A stretch of DNA of 8,367 bases, from positions 1-8,367 of the forward strand of contig JAISDL010000091.1 in NCBI GenBank assembly GCA_031264825.1, read 5' to 3'. This document shows positions 1 to 6,801 of the stretch, in pieces (positions within the stretch are counted from its first letter, which is position 1; every line of letters starts with the position of its first letter). The notes beneath the pieces were generated by a model. That model saw nothing but the letters and a program-made list of their open reading frames with translations, did no database searches and had not been told where the DNA came from. The translations under genes were made by a program, and so were the position numbers. The DNA is from Accumulibacter sp. Lineage in GTDB: Bacteria; Pseudomonadota; Gammaproteobacteria; Burkholderiales; Rhodocyclaceae.

Positions 1-260
1 AGGTTCCGGTAAATGAAGTCGGCGGGATAAGTGCTGTTCGCGTGAATTCCGCCGACCTTTGCCGCGGCCAGATAGACCTGGTCGGGACGTTCGATTTCGA
101 AAAACGCGCGGACGGCGGCCTGGTCGGTGAGGTCGAGGTCGGCGTGCGCGCGCACAAGAAGACCGCATTCCGGATGCCCGGTTCTCGACAATTCCCGGAC
201 GATCGCCGAACCGGCCATTCCCCGGTGCCCCGCGACATAGATTTTTTGTGTGGAACTCAT
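1..260 (-). CDS. fcl: GDP-L-fucose synthase, N-terminal part (cut by window edge)
   Basis: Only the first 86 residues are in the window; the frame is open to the left edge. The protein is expected to convert GDP-4-keto-6-deoxy-mannose to GDP-L-fucose (epimerase/reductase, NADPH-dependent, cytosolic) for surface glycans. Seen: an N-terminal Rossmann strand and dinucleotide loop GHRGMAGSAI (residues 11-20), the family block VYLAAAKVGGIHANS (62-76), and YPADFIYRN (78-86). These match the start of the Fcl/WcaG family closely. The ATG at 260 is preceded by GGAG five bases upstream and overlaps the manC stop as ATGA, so the two genes are probably translationally coupled. The substrate-making dehydratase gmd is not in the window and would be expected further left or elsewhere. 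The catalytic Ser-Tyr-Lys triad lies outside the window, so intactness cannot be judged. Confidence 0.93.
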   Translation of the reverse strand, partial: MSSTQKIYVAGHRGMAGSAIVRELSRTGHPECGLLVRAHADLDLTDQAAVRAFFEIERPDQVYLAAAKVGGIHANSTYPADFIYRN

Positions 261-1759
261 CTCGGCTCCGACCGGAAACGCCCGTCGTCCGTGCCGAACT
301 GAACGGGATCGGAGCTTGGCGTCCGCCTTCCATACACGTCTTCGAGTCGGACGATATCGTCTTCGTCGAGATAATCGCCCGACTGGATCTCGATGATTTC
401 GAGTTCGTCGTCGGTCGGATTTTTCAGCCGATGGACGACGCCCACGGGGATGTAGGTCGATTGATTTTCGTCGAGCAGCAAGGTTTCTTCGCCCCGGACG
501 ACTTCGGCCCGACCTTTGACGACGACCCAGTGTTCGGCGCGGTGAAAATGCTTTTGAAGGCTCAGTGCGGCGCCGGGTTTGACGCCGATCCGTTTGACCT
601 GAAATCCCTTCCCCGCGTCGATCGCGTCGTACCATCCCCAGGGACGCGCGACCTTGCGGTGCGTGAGCGCCTGCGCACAATGTTCTTTCTCCAGAAGCGT
701 CACGACGTCCTTGACCCGCTCGACCGCGTCCTGATGGACCACGAGGACGGCGTCGGGCGTATCGACGAGCAAAAGGTCGCTCGTGCCGAGCGCGACGACG
801 GGGCGGCACGGCGCGTGGATGAAGGTATTCCGGGAAAGATGCGCCCAACCCCGGCCCTGCACGCGGTTCCCGTCTTCGTCGGCCTCGGCGAGCGACGCGA
901 CGGCGTTCCAACTGCCGACGTCGCTCCACTGCCCCTCGAAGGTCAGGACCACGACCTGGTCGTACGCCTCCATCACGGCGTAGTCGATGCTTTGCGAACG
1001 GCACGAAGCGAAGAGCGTCGCGTCGGGGCGGACGAAAAGGTGACCGCTCGGCGACGCATCGCGTTCCGCGTTCTTCATCGCCGAACGGCAGACGGCAAGA
1101 ATATCCGGCGCGTGTTTTTCGAGCGCGGCGAGCATCGTCCCGGCGCTTGAGAGGAAGATGCCCGAATTCCACAGCGCGTCGCCCGAAAGGACGAGTTCCC
1201 GCGCCGACTCGGCGTCGGGCTTTTCGATGAAGCGCGCCGCCTCGAAGGTGTGCGCGTCGAGACGGCGCCCCTGCCGGATATACCCGTACGCGGTGCTGGG
1301 AAAGCTCGGACGGACGCCGAAGGTGACGATGGCGCCCGAAGAAGCCGCAGGGACACCCTGATGAACGACGCGCGAAAATGCGCCGGCGTCGGGGATGTGG
1401 TGGTCGGCGGGGCAGAACAAAAGCATCTCGTCTCCCGACCGGAACGCGTAGAGCGCGGCAAGCGCGATCGCCGCCGCCGTATTCCGCGGGACGGGTTCGA
1501 GGAGGAGGTCGCCGCCCTGCTTCATCGACTGCAGGATGTCGGTGACCATGAAACGGTGTTCCTGCGCCGCGACGAAGAGCGGCGGCGCGCCGCGGGAAAC
1601 CGACGCCGCGCGTTCGAGCGTCAGTTCCAGCAGGCTTTTCCGACCGAGCAGGGGGACGAATTGCTTGGGGAAACTTTTGCGCGACAGCGGCCAGAGGCGC
1701 GTCCCCGAACCGCCGCAGAGGATGACGGGGGTGAGCGTCGGAGCGTTTTCGTTCAGCAT
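257..1759 (-). CDS. manC: Mannose-1-phosphate guanylyltransferase / mannose-6-phosphate isomerase (bifunctional)
   Basis: This is a 500-residue cytosolic enzyme that makes GDP-mannose from mannose-1-phosphate and GTP; its C-terminal cupin domain belongs to the type II phosphomannose isomerases. Seen in order: nucleotidyltransferase signature GGSGTRLWPLSR (16-27) and FPKQF (30-34), EPVPRNT (88-94), CPADHHI (116-122), YGYI (158-161), FIEKPD (177-182) and WNSGIF (197-202). The isomerase domain has RPWGWY (372-377), the metal-binding cluster QKHFHRAEHW (402-411) and IPVGVVH (437-443). Both halves look intact. The family normally ends near YGR (476-478); here a polar tail of 22 residues follows and runs into the fcl start. 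ATG 1759 is preferred to the in-frame TTG at 1765. Neither has a clear ribosome binding site, which fits coupling to pncC 19 bp upstream. Its product feeds GDP-fucose synthesis with fcl. Confidence 0.95.
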   Translation of the reverse strand: MLNENAPTLTPVILCGGSGTRLWPLSRKSFPKQFVPLLGRKSLLELTLERAASVSRGAPPLFVAAQEHRFMVTDILQSMKQGGDLLLEPVPRNTAAAIALAALYAFRSGDEMLLFCPADHHIPDAGAFSRVVHQGVPAASSGAIVTFGVRPSFPSTAYGYIRQGRRLDAHTFEAARFIEKPDAESARELVLSGDALWNSGIFLSSAGTMLAALEKHAPDILAVCRSAMKNAERDASPSGHLFVRPDATLFASCRSQSIDYAVMEAYDQVVVLTFEGQWSDVGSWNAVASLAEADEDGNRVQGRGWAHLSRNTFIHAPCRPVVALGTSDLLLVDTPDAVLVVHQDAVERVKDVVTLLEKEHCAQALTHRKVARPWGWYDAIDAGKGFQVKRIGVKPGAALSLQKHFHRAEHWVVVKGRAEVVRGEETLLLDENQSTYIPVGVVHRLKNPTDDELEIIEIQSGDYLDEDDIVRLEDVYGRRTPSSDPVQFGTDDGRFRSEPR

Positions 1760-1778
1760 CGTCAAAAGAAGTCAGGCT

Positions 1779-2303
1779 TCAAACCACCATAATGGACACG
1801 AAGTCGACAAGACCTTCGAGCGCGCAAAAAACCGATTGCGCGCGGACCGCTTCCCGGGAGCCTTCGAAATGGCGCGTGCGCGTTTCGCAACGGTCGCGGC
1901 CCGCCCAAGCGAAACAGACGGTGCCGACCGGCTTGGCGGGTGTTCCGCCGTCGGGGCCGGCGACGCCCGTGATCGACAGCGCCCAGTCGGCCGGACTGTG
2001 GCGCAGCGCGCCGAGCGCCATCGCCGCGGCGGTCGCTTCGCTGACCGCGCCGTGGCGGTCGAGCGCCTCAGACGGAACGCCGAGCATTTCGCGCTTCGCG
2101 TCGTTCGAATAGCAGACGAAGCCCCGGTCGAAGCACGACGAACTTCCGGGAATCGCGGTCAGCGCCTGCGCGACCCATCCGCCGGTACAGGACTCGGCGG
2201 TCGCAAGGCGCTGCGCGTTGTCGGAGAGCAAATGTACGACGCGATACGCTGTCGCTTCGAGCGCGCAAGAGTCGGGAGATTTGGGAGATTCGGCGGACTT
2301 CAT
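1779..2303 (-). CDS. pncC: Nicotinamide-nucleotide amidohydrolase (CinA C-terminal domain family)
   Basis: This 174-residue cytosolic protein is a stand-alone CinA C-terminal domain with no MoaB/MogA-like N-terminal half. Characterised members deamidate nicotinamide mononucleotide to nicotinate mononucleotide, recycling a by-product of NAD-consuming DNA ligase. Seen: LATAESCTGG (33-42), which holds the family's nucleophile region, and ITGVAGPDGGTPAKPVGTV (111-129), the most conserved block of the family. Length is close to the usual 160-170 residues; the first 12 residues are Ser/Pro-rich and poorly conserved. ATG 2303 overlaps the pgpA stop as ATGA and has no clear ribosome binding site of its own, so translation probably depends on pgpA. 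The reading frame stays open upstream, but that part overlaps pgpA and does not resemble the family. Confidence 0.92.
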   Translation of the reverse strand: MKSAESPKSPDSCALEATAYRVVHLLSDNAQRLATAESCTGGWVAQALTAIPGSSSCFDRGFVCYSNDAKREMLGVPSEALDRHGAVSEATAAAMALGALRHSPADWALSITGVAGPDGGTPAKPVGTVCFAWAGRDRCETRTRHFEGSREAVRAQSVFCALEGLVDFVSIMVV

Positions 2304-2794
2304 TGGAAAAGACGGAAAACGTAAAGAACGAGAAGCGTATAAAGCGCCGCGACGAGGTCGTCGGTCATGACGCCGAAGCCGTTCTGGACCTTCTCGTCGA
2401 AAAAGCGCGCGGGTTGCGGCTTGAAGATATCGAAAAGCCGGAAAAGTACGAAAGCTGCGCCGCGCCAGAGCCAGTCGGGCGGACAGAAGACGAGGACGAG
2501 CCAGAAAGGGACGATTTCGTCCCATACGACACAGCCGGGGTCGCCTTTTCCGTAATCGCGCGCCGTTTTCTGGACGATGGGAATCCCGGCGACAAAGCAC
2601 ACGAGCAAAAAAGCGAAAAGCGCCGTGTCGTCCATCGAAGCGCGCAGCAGGGGATAGCTCAAAAGAGCGAAAGCGCTGCCGACGCTCCCGGGCATGTAAG
2701 GCGAGAGGCCGGCCCCGAAACCGCAGGCGACGAGGTGCGCCGGGTGCGAGAACAGAAAGCGCAACGGCGGCGGATTACTGAATATTTTCAGCAA
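2300..2794 (-). CDS. pgpA: Phosphatidylglycerophosphatase A
   Basis: This inner-membrane phosphatase converts phosphatidylglycerol phosphate to phosphatidylglycerol. Numbered from the TTG at 2794 it has 164 residues: GFGAGLSPYMPGSVGS (25-40), hydrophobic stretch 57-75, VVWDE (89-93), hydrophobic stretch 94-104, RLFDIFKPQP (119-128), GVMTDD (141-146) and a C-terminal hydrophobic helix. The acidic WDE and DD motifs typical of PgpA are all present. The start is uncertain. TTG 2794 has AAGGG ten bases upstream and gives the N-terminal length seen in the E. coli enzyme, but lies 20 bp inside thiL. GTG 2833 would add 13 basic residues, lacks a ribosome binding site and would overlap thiL by 59 bp. 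No ATG is available near the start. The gene ends in an ATGA overlap with pncC. Confidence 0.9.
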   Translation of the reverse strand: MLKIFSNPPPLRFLFSHPAHLVACGFGAGLSPYMPGSVGSAFALLSYPLLRASMDDTALFAFLLVCFVAGIPIVQKTARDYGKGDPGCVVWDEIVPFWLVLVFCPPDWLWRGAAFVLFRLFDIFKPQPARFFDEKVQNGFGVMTDDLVAALYTLLVLYVFRLFQ

Positions 2795-3761
2795 AGTGAT
2801 CGAAGCCCTTGTAAAAAACCGGCAGCGCCTCACCGCGCGCGTCGCGCAGACTCACGCCCCCCGTCCCCGTGACGAAGCGGCCGATGCGCGAAAGAGGCAG
2901 TTCGATGCGCGCGCCGAGCGCGTCGATGGCGTCGCGCCGTTCGGGCGCGGCGGAAAAAAGCAGTTCGTAGTCGTCGCCGCCCGAAAGCCGACCCCTCTGA
3001 AATCTCTCCATCAACGACGGCGCGGCGGAAAAGCCCTGAGGAAAACCTTCGGGAAGCCGCGCGGCGTCGATTTCGACATCGAGCTTCGATGCTTCTGCCA
3101 GATGCCCGGCGTCGGCGAGCAACCCGTCGGAAACGTCGATCGCGGCGCGCGCCAAGGCGGCCTCGCGCAACGCGACACCCAGCGCGACGCGCGGATGCGG
3201 TTTTTCGAGCCGGTCGAGGCAGGCGTCGAGAATTTCTGCCGGAAGCCGGATTTCTCCGCGCCGGTGCGCGAGTCCGAGCGCCGCACAGCCTAAAAAGCCT
3301 GAAACCCACAAGTCGTCGCCGGCACGCGCCGCGTCGCGGCGCAGCGCCGTCGCCGCCGGGACCTCGCCGAGCGCCGTGACGCACAGCGTCAGCGAGCCGC
3401 GCGTCGTATCGCCGCCCGAAACGTCGACGCCGTAGCGACGCGCGCAGGCGAACACGCCGCTGGAAAAAGCGGCGAGCCAACTTTCGTCGGGGTCGGGAAG
3501 GGCGCACGCGAGAAACGCCCACCGCGGCGTCGCGCCCATCGCGGCGAGGTCGGAAAGATTAACCGCCAGCGTCTTCCAGCCGAGTCTTTCGGGGTCGGTT
3601 TCCGGAAGGAAATGGATTCCCGAAACGAGCGCGTCGGTCGTGACGGCGATCTCCGTTCCCGGAGACGGCGCGAGAAGCGCGGCGTCGTCGCCGGGACCGA
3701 GCAGGGTGCGCGGCGTCGGCCGGACGAAATGTCGTGCGATCAGGTCGAATTCGGAAGGCAT
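2775..3761 (-). CDS. thiL: Thiamine-monophosphate kinase
   Basis: ThiL phosphorylates thiamine monophosphate with ATP to give thiamine diphosphate, the last step of cofactor synthesis, in the cytosol. The 328-residue protein has the full family pattern: FDLIARHF near the N-terminus, GPGDDAA (22-28), TTDALVSGIHF (41-51), NLSDLAAMGA (68-77), SGGDTTRG (115-122), AIDVSDGL (207-214) and SGGDDYELL (260-268). The aspartates that bind Mg2+ and substrate are therefore in place, and the length is normal. ATG 3761 was chosen because it gives the usual family N-terminus (MPSEFDLI) and starts 16 bp after the nusB stop. Frames extending further upstream would overlap nusB and add unconserved sequence. There is no strong ribosome binding site. 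The 3' end overlaps pgpA in another frame. Confidence 0.96.
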   Translation of the reverse strand: MPSEFDLIARHFVRPTPRTLLGPGDDAALLAPSPGTEIAVTTDALVSGIHFLPETDPERLGWKTLAVNLSDLAAMGATPRWAFLACALPDPDESWLAAFSSGVFACARRYGVDVSGGDTTRGSLTLCVTALGEVPAATALRRDAARAGDDLWVSGFLGCAALGLAHRRGEIRLPAEILDACLDRLEKPHPRVALGVALREAALARAAIDVSDGLLADAGHLAEASKLDVEIDAARLPEGFPQGFSAAPSLMERFQRGRLSGGDDYELLFSAAPERRDAIDALGARIELPLSRIGRFVTGTGGVSLRDARGEALPVFYKGFDHFAENIQ

Positions 3762-3777
3762 GACAACCGGAAGAATC

Positions 3778-4269
3778 CTAGGGTTTTCGAGAAGGCGCGC
3801 GTCTGGCATCGACCTCGGCGGAACGCAGCGTCGCCGCGAGTTTGTCGAGAACGCCATTGACGTATTTATGTCCGTCGGCGCCGCCGAAACCCTTGGCAAG
3901 CTCGATCGCCTCGTTGATGACGACGCGGTAAGGCGTTTGCGGACAGTGGGCGAGTTCGTAAGCGCCGATCAGGAGCACCCCCGCCTCGATCGGCGAAAGC
4001 TCGGCGCAGGGGCGGTCAAGGAAACCCTGAAACGCCTCCTGGAGCGCGACGCGCCGGACGAGGACGCCGTGCAGGAGGTCGGCGAAAAACTTTCGGTCGG
4101 CCTTGTCGAAATCCGGCGCTTCGCGGAGCTGCGCCTCGATGAAAGCCTCGTCGCTGCCGCTCAACTGCCACTGATAAAGACCCTGGAGAACGAATTCGCG
4201 CGCGCGGCGGCGCGGCGAGTTGGCCGGCTTCGCTACCTTCTGGGGACGGTCTTGCGCGGCGCCGTTCAT
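3778..4269 (-). CDS. nusB: Transcription antitermination factor NusB
   Basis: NusB forms a heterodimer with NusE (ribosomal protein S10) on boxA RNA and supports antitermination of rRNA operons. The 163-residue protein carries the helical-family start RRRAREFVLQGLYQWQL (20-36), an LSPIEAGVLLIGAYEL helix in the middle and VVINEAIELAKGFG followed by KYVNGVLDKLA near the end. All are typical of the family. A basic Ala/Pro-rich extension of about 19 residues precedes the conserved core and about 14 residues follow it, making the protein somewhat longer than E. coli NusB (139). ATG 4269 overlaps the ribH stop as ATGA and also has GAGGGA just upstream, so it can use both coupling and its own ribosome binding site. 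Linkage ribH-nusB is common in proteobacteria. Confidence 0.96.
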   Translation of the reverse strand: MNGAAQDRPQKVAKPANSPRRRAREFVLQGLYQWQLSGSDEAFIEAQLREAPDFDKADRKFFADLLHGVLVRRVALQEAFQGFLDRPCAELSPIEAGVLLIGAYELAHCPQTPYRVVINEAIELAKGFGGADGHKYVNGVLDKLAATLRSAEVDARRAPSRKP

Positions 4270-4748
4270 GCGTCCCTCGCATTCAGCGAGCGGAAGAGCC
4301 TCGCCATTTCGACCGCCGTACGGGCGCAGTCGGCGCCTTTTTCGCGCATCCGCGCCTCCGCCTGCGCTTCGTCCTCACACGTCAGAATACCGTTTGCGAT
4401 CGGCACGCCGGTATCGAGCTGGACTTCCAAGACGCCACGGCACGATTCGTTCGAAACGATCTCAAAATGGTAGGTTTCGCCGCGAATCACGGCGCCCAAG
4501 GCGACGAGCGCGTCGAAACGCTTGCTGTTCGCAAGGAACTGAAGCACGAGAGGGATTTCGAGCGCGCCGGGCGCCGTGAAGATTTCGATATGCTCGTCGC
4601 GCACACCGAGGCCCCTCAACTCGTCGACGCACGCGGCGAGCAGACCTTCGCAAATCTTCGGATTGAAGCGGCTCGAAACGACGCCGATGGAAAGCCCTTC
4701 CCCGGCGCAAGAAATTTCGGATTCGCGGATCGTCTCGTAATGAGGCAT
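4266..4748 (-). CDS. ribH: 6,7-dimethyl-8-ribityllumazine synthase
   Basis: RibH condenses 5-amino-6-ribitylaminouracil with 3,4-dihydroxy-2-butanone 4-phosphate (made by the neighbouring ribB) to form the lumazine substrate of RibE. It usually assembles as pentamers or capsids in the cytosol. The 160-residue protein shows VVSSRFNPKICEGLL (23-37), the substrate-binding block TAPGALEIP (58-66) and GAVIRGETYHFE (85-96). His94 corresponds to the catalytic histidine of the family. LTCEDEAQAEARM follows in the C-terminal third. Length and motifs are ordinary. ATG 4748 has a good ribosome binding site (GGAG, about five bases upstream) within a 32-bp gap after ribB. Confidence 0.97.
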   Translation of the reverse strand: MPHYETIRESEISCAGEGLSIGVVSSRFNPKICEGLLAACVDELRGLGVRDEHIEIFTAPGALEIPLVLQFLANSKRFDALVALGAVIRGETYHFEIVSNESCRGVLEVQLDTGVPIANGILTCEDEAQAEARMREKGADCARTAVEMARLFRSLNARDA

Positions 4749-4780
4749 AAAACTCCAGTCAATTCAAGTGAAAACGCAGA

Positions 4781-5962
4781 TCATGCGCCGTTGATCCGCT
4801 CGACATCGCCGAGTTCGTCAGGATTCGCGATCTGGCGCGTCACTTCGAGGCCGAAACCCGTCATGCTCGGCAAATGGCGCGGACTCGCGATCAGCTTCAT
4901 CCGGCGCACGCCGAGGTCGCGCAGGATCTGCGCGCCGATCCCGTGGAGGCGGGGGTCCCATCGGTTCGCACAAGACGCCGCGCCGGGATGTGCTCCGGCT
5001 CCGGCGAGCGCGTCGACGAGGTCCGCGCCGGAACCGGCGCAGCGCAAGAGAACGACGACGCCCGCGTCGGCGCGCGCGACGGCTTTCAGGACGCAATCGA
5101 GCGAAAAAGTGCATTGCCCGTCGTCCGCACCGAGAAAATCGAGGATCGAGAGCGCCTCATGGACGCGGACGAGCGTCTCTTTTTCGGGCGAAATCACACC
5201 GCGCGTGAGCGCCAGGTGCACCTCGTTGCTGACCCGGTCGGTGTAGGCGTGCAGGGTAAACTCACCGTGCGCGAGCTTGACCGTGCGGCTCAGCGAGCGC
5301 TCGACGAGCGTCTCGTTGCGGCTGCGGAACTCGATCAGATCGGCGATCGTCCCGATTTTCATCGCGTGCCGTCGGGCGAATTGGACGAGGTCCGGCAGAC
5401 GCGCCATCGTCCCGTCGTCCTTCAGGATTTCGCAGAGCACCGCCGACGGTTCGAGGCCGGCCATCTGCGCGAGGTCGCACCCGGCCTCGGTGTGTCCGGC
5501 GCGAACGAGAACGCCGCCGGCTCTGGCTGTGATCGGAAAAATATGGCCGGGCTGGACGATGTCGTCGGGCCCCGCGTCTTTGGCAATCGCGGCGCGAATC
5601 GTCCGCGCACGGTCGTAGGTCGAGATTCCGGTCGTAACACCGGTCGCGGCTTCGATCGACGCCGTAAACGCAGTATTGAAAGGGCTTCGGTTGTCGCGCG
5701 CCATCGGAGAGAGACCGAGCTGGCGGCTACGCGCCTCGGTGATCGTCAGGCAGACGAGGCCGCGTCCGTGCGTCACCATGAAATTGATCGCTTCGGGGCT
5801 GACGTGTTCGGACGCAAGGATCAGGTCGCCCTCGTTCTCCCGGTCTTCCTCGTCGACGAGGATGACCATGCGGCCGGCGCGGAATTCGGCGATGATTTCC
5901 TCGGTCGACGCGATGTCGGGTGCGCCAAAGGACGCGGCCTGTGCAATGGAGTGTACAGTCAT
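4781..5962 (-). CDS. ribB: 3,4-dihydroxy-2-butanone-4-phosphate synthase fused to a degenerate GTP-cyclohydrolase-II-like domain (RibBX type)
   Basis: The 393-residue protein has an intact RibB half (about 19-215) that makes the four-carbon riboflavin precursor from ribulose 5-phosphate. It shows DEEDRENEGDL (37-47), TGVTTGISTYDRA (107-119), QPGHIFPI (137-144) and RAGHTEAGCDL (154-164). The second half (about 218-385) has the fold signature of GTP cyclohydrolase II, with HAYTD, LVRVHEA (264-270) and GIGAQILRDLGVRRMKL near the end. However, the zinc-site pattern expected after VRVH, with its three closely spaced cysteines and GD/GS motif, is replaced by HEALSILDFLGADDGQ. That half is therefore probably inactive as a cyclohydrolase. 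RibB fusions of this kind (RibBX) are known in Proteobacteria and need a separate ribA. ATG 5962 has AGGAG seven bases upstream and lies 19 bp after ribE. Confidence 0.94.
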   Translation of the reverse strand: MTVHSIAQAASFGAPDIASTEEIIAEFRAGRMVILVDEEDRENEGDLILASEHVSPEAINFMVTHGRGLVCLTITEARSRQLGLSPMARDNRSPFNTAFTASIEAATGVTTGISTYDRARTIRAAIAKDAGPDDIVQPGHIFPITARAGGVLVRAGHTEAGCDLAQMAGLEPSAVLCEILKDDGTMARLPDLVQFARRHAMKIGTIADLIEFRSRNETLVERSLSRTVKLAHGEFTLHAYTDRVSNEVHLALTRGVISPEKETLVRVHEALSILDFLGADDGQCTFSLDCVLKAVARADAGVVVLLRCAGSGADLVDALAGAGAHPGAASCANRWDPRLHGIGAQILRDLGVRRMKLIASPRHLPSMTGFGLEVTRQIANPDELGDVERINGA

Positions 5963-5981
5963 TGGGAAGCTCCTGAAACGT

Positions 5982-6590
5982 TCAGCCCGCCCCGCCGGGG
6001 ACGTTCAGCATCCGCTCGACGTAACGGGCGATCACGTCGATTTCGAGATTGACCGTGTCGCCGGGTCTCAAGGCGCCGAGCGTCGTCTTTTCCAACGTGT
6101 GCGGAATCAGATTGATCGAGAATTCGGCGCCGTCGACGGTGTTGGTCGTCAAGCTGACGCCGTTTATGCAGACCGACCCCTTGCGCGCGATATAGCGCGC
6201 GAGTTCTCGCGGCGCGCGCACGCTCAGCAAGCGGTTGTCGCCGACGGGGTCGAAGCGCAACACTTCGCCGACACCGTCGACGTGTCCCGAAACGAGGTGG
6301 CCGCCGAGGCGGTCGGCAAGGCGCAGCGCCTTTTCGAGGTTGACGGGGCCGGGCGCTGAAAGACCGACCGTACAGGAAAGCGTCTCCGGCGAAACGTCGA
6401 CGCTGAAGGTCCGGTCGTCGTGCTCGACGACGGTCAGGCAAACGCCGCCGCACGCGATCGAATCGCCGATGGAAACGTCGTTCATGTCGAGACCGCCACC
6501 GTCTATCGTCAGGCGGACGGTCGACGCGCCGTCGTTGCGGGGCGTCAGCTTCGTAATGCTGCCAAGGGCGGAAATGATACCTGAAAACAT
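5982..6590 (-). CDS. ribE: Riboflavin synthase, alpha subunit
   Basis: This enzyme dismutates two 6,7-dimethyl-8-ribityllumazine molecules into riboflavin and a pyrimidine that RibH reuses. The 202-residue protein consists of two homologous lumazine-binding barrels. The N-terminus MFSGII starts barrel 1, which holds GDSIACGGVCLTV (42-54). GGHLVSGHVDG (96-106) begins barrel 2, which holds KGSVCINGVSLTTN (137-150). The paired GD/GS-...-GV-LT motifs show the internal duplication typical of the family, and the length is normal. ATG 6590 has GGAAGG five bases upstream and gives the invariant MF-GII start. It is the first gene of the minus-strand operon and faces the 218-bp divergent intergenic region. 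Some schemes call this gene ribC. Confidence 0.96.
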   Translation of the reverse strand: MFSGIISALGSITKLTPRNDGASTVRLTIDGGGLDMNDVSIGDSIACGGVCLTVVEHDDRTFSVDVSPETLSCTVGLSAPGPVNLEKALRLADRLGGHLVSGHVDGVGEVLRFDPVGDNRLLSVRAPRELARYIARKGSVCINGVSLTTNTVDGAEFSINLIPHTLEKTTLGALRPGDTVNLEIDVIARYVERMLNVPGGAG

Positions 6591-6617
6591 GGAAACCTTC
6601 CGGAGGAATATCTTTGC

Positions 6618-6626
6618 ATTCTATCA
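6618..6626 (-). promoter_or_regulatory. Candidate extended -10 promoter element for the ribE operon
   Basis: On the minus strand the sequence reads TGATAGAAT: a TGn extension followed by TAGAAT, five of six matches to the sigma-70 -10 consensus. No good -35 box lies 16-18 bp upstream, as can be the case for extended -10 promoters. Transcription would start near 6611 and leave a leader of about 20 nt before the ribE ATG. This is a by-eye call only. Confidence 0.35.
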
Positions 6627-6632
6627 TGCGCC

Positions 6633-6654
6633 CTGCGCCTTACGCAGTTTCTGC
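6633..6654. repeat. Overlapping CTGC/GCAG inverted repeats (possible operator)
   Basis: CTGCG (6633-6637) pairs with CGCAG (6643-6647) across five bases. The GCAG at 6644-6647 pairs again with CTGC (6651-6654) across TTT. The cluster sits where the -35 region of the candidate ribE promoter would be, which is a plausible place for a repressor or activator site. The arms are only 4-5 bp, so chance in GC-rich DNA is a real alternative. Confidence 0.3.
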
Positions 6655-6797
6655 ACATGCGTGCCGGGAACGCAAGCGATTCGACGGCGCGTGCCGCGGG
6701 CGCGATTAGCGTATATAGTATTGCCTCGTTTATGCCGCCAAATTTCGACGCCCCTGAGAAAAACCCTGTTGACCGAGATTTCCTTGACGCCTTTCGT

Positions 6798-6801
6798 GGA
6801 G
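6798..6801 (+). promoter_or_regulatory. Ribosome binding site that fixes the GTG start at 6809
   Basis: GGAG lies seven bases before GTG 6809. An in-frame TGA at 6785-6787 and the lack of any other start codon between it and 6809 make this GTG the only start that includes the whole signal peptide. Confidence 0.7.

Noticed and set aside
248..1150. A 300-codon plus-strand open frame opposite manC
   Set aside because: It is antisense to conserved manC motifs, its composition is skewed to charged residues, and no domain is recognisable. It is a shadow frame.
1779..2600. A longer pncC with an upstream extension to 273 residues
   Set aside because: The extra 99 residues are Arg-rich, overlap pgpA in another frame and do not resemble the CinA N-terminal domain; the ATGA junction at 2303 is the sensible start.
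1536..2872. Plus-strand open frames of 189 and 262 codons opposite manC, pncC and pgpA
   Set aside because: They are Arg/Ala-rich mirror frames of recognised genes.
3640..4473. A 277-codon plus-strand open frame spanning thiL, nusB and ribH in antisense
   Set aside because: It crosses three well-supported genes and has no recognisable domain or ribosome binding site of note.
4874..6052. A 392-codon plus-strand open frame opposite ribB
   Set aside because: It lies antisense to ribB, a fully recognisable gene. Its product is Arg/Asp-rich with no family pattern, as expected for the mirror frame of GC-rich codons.
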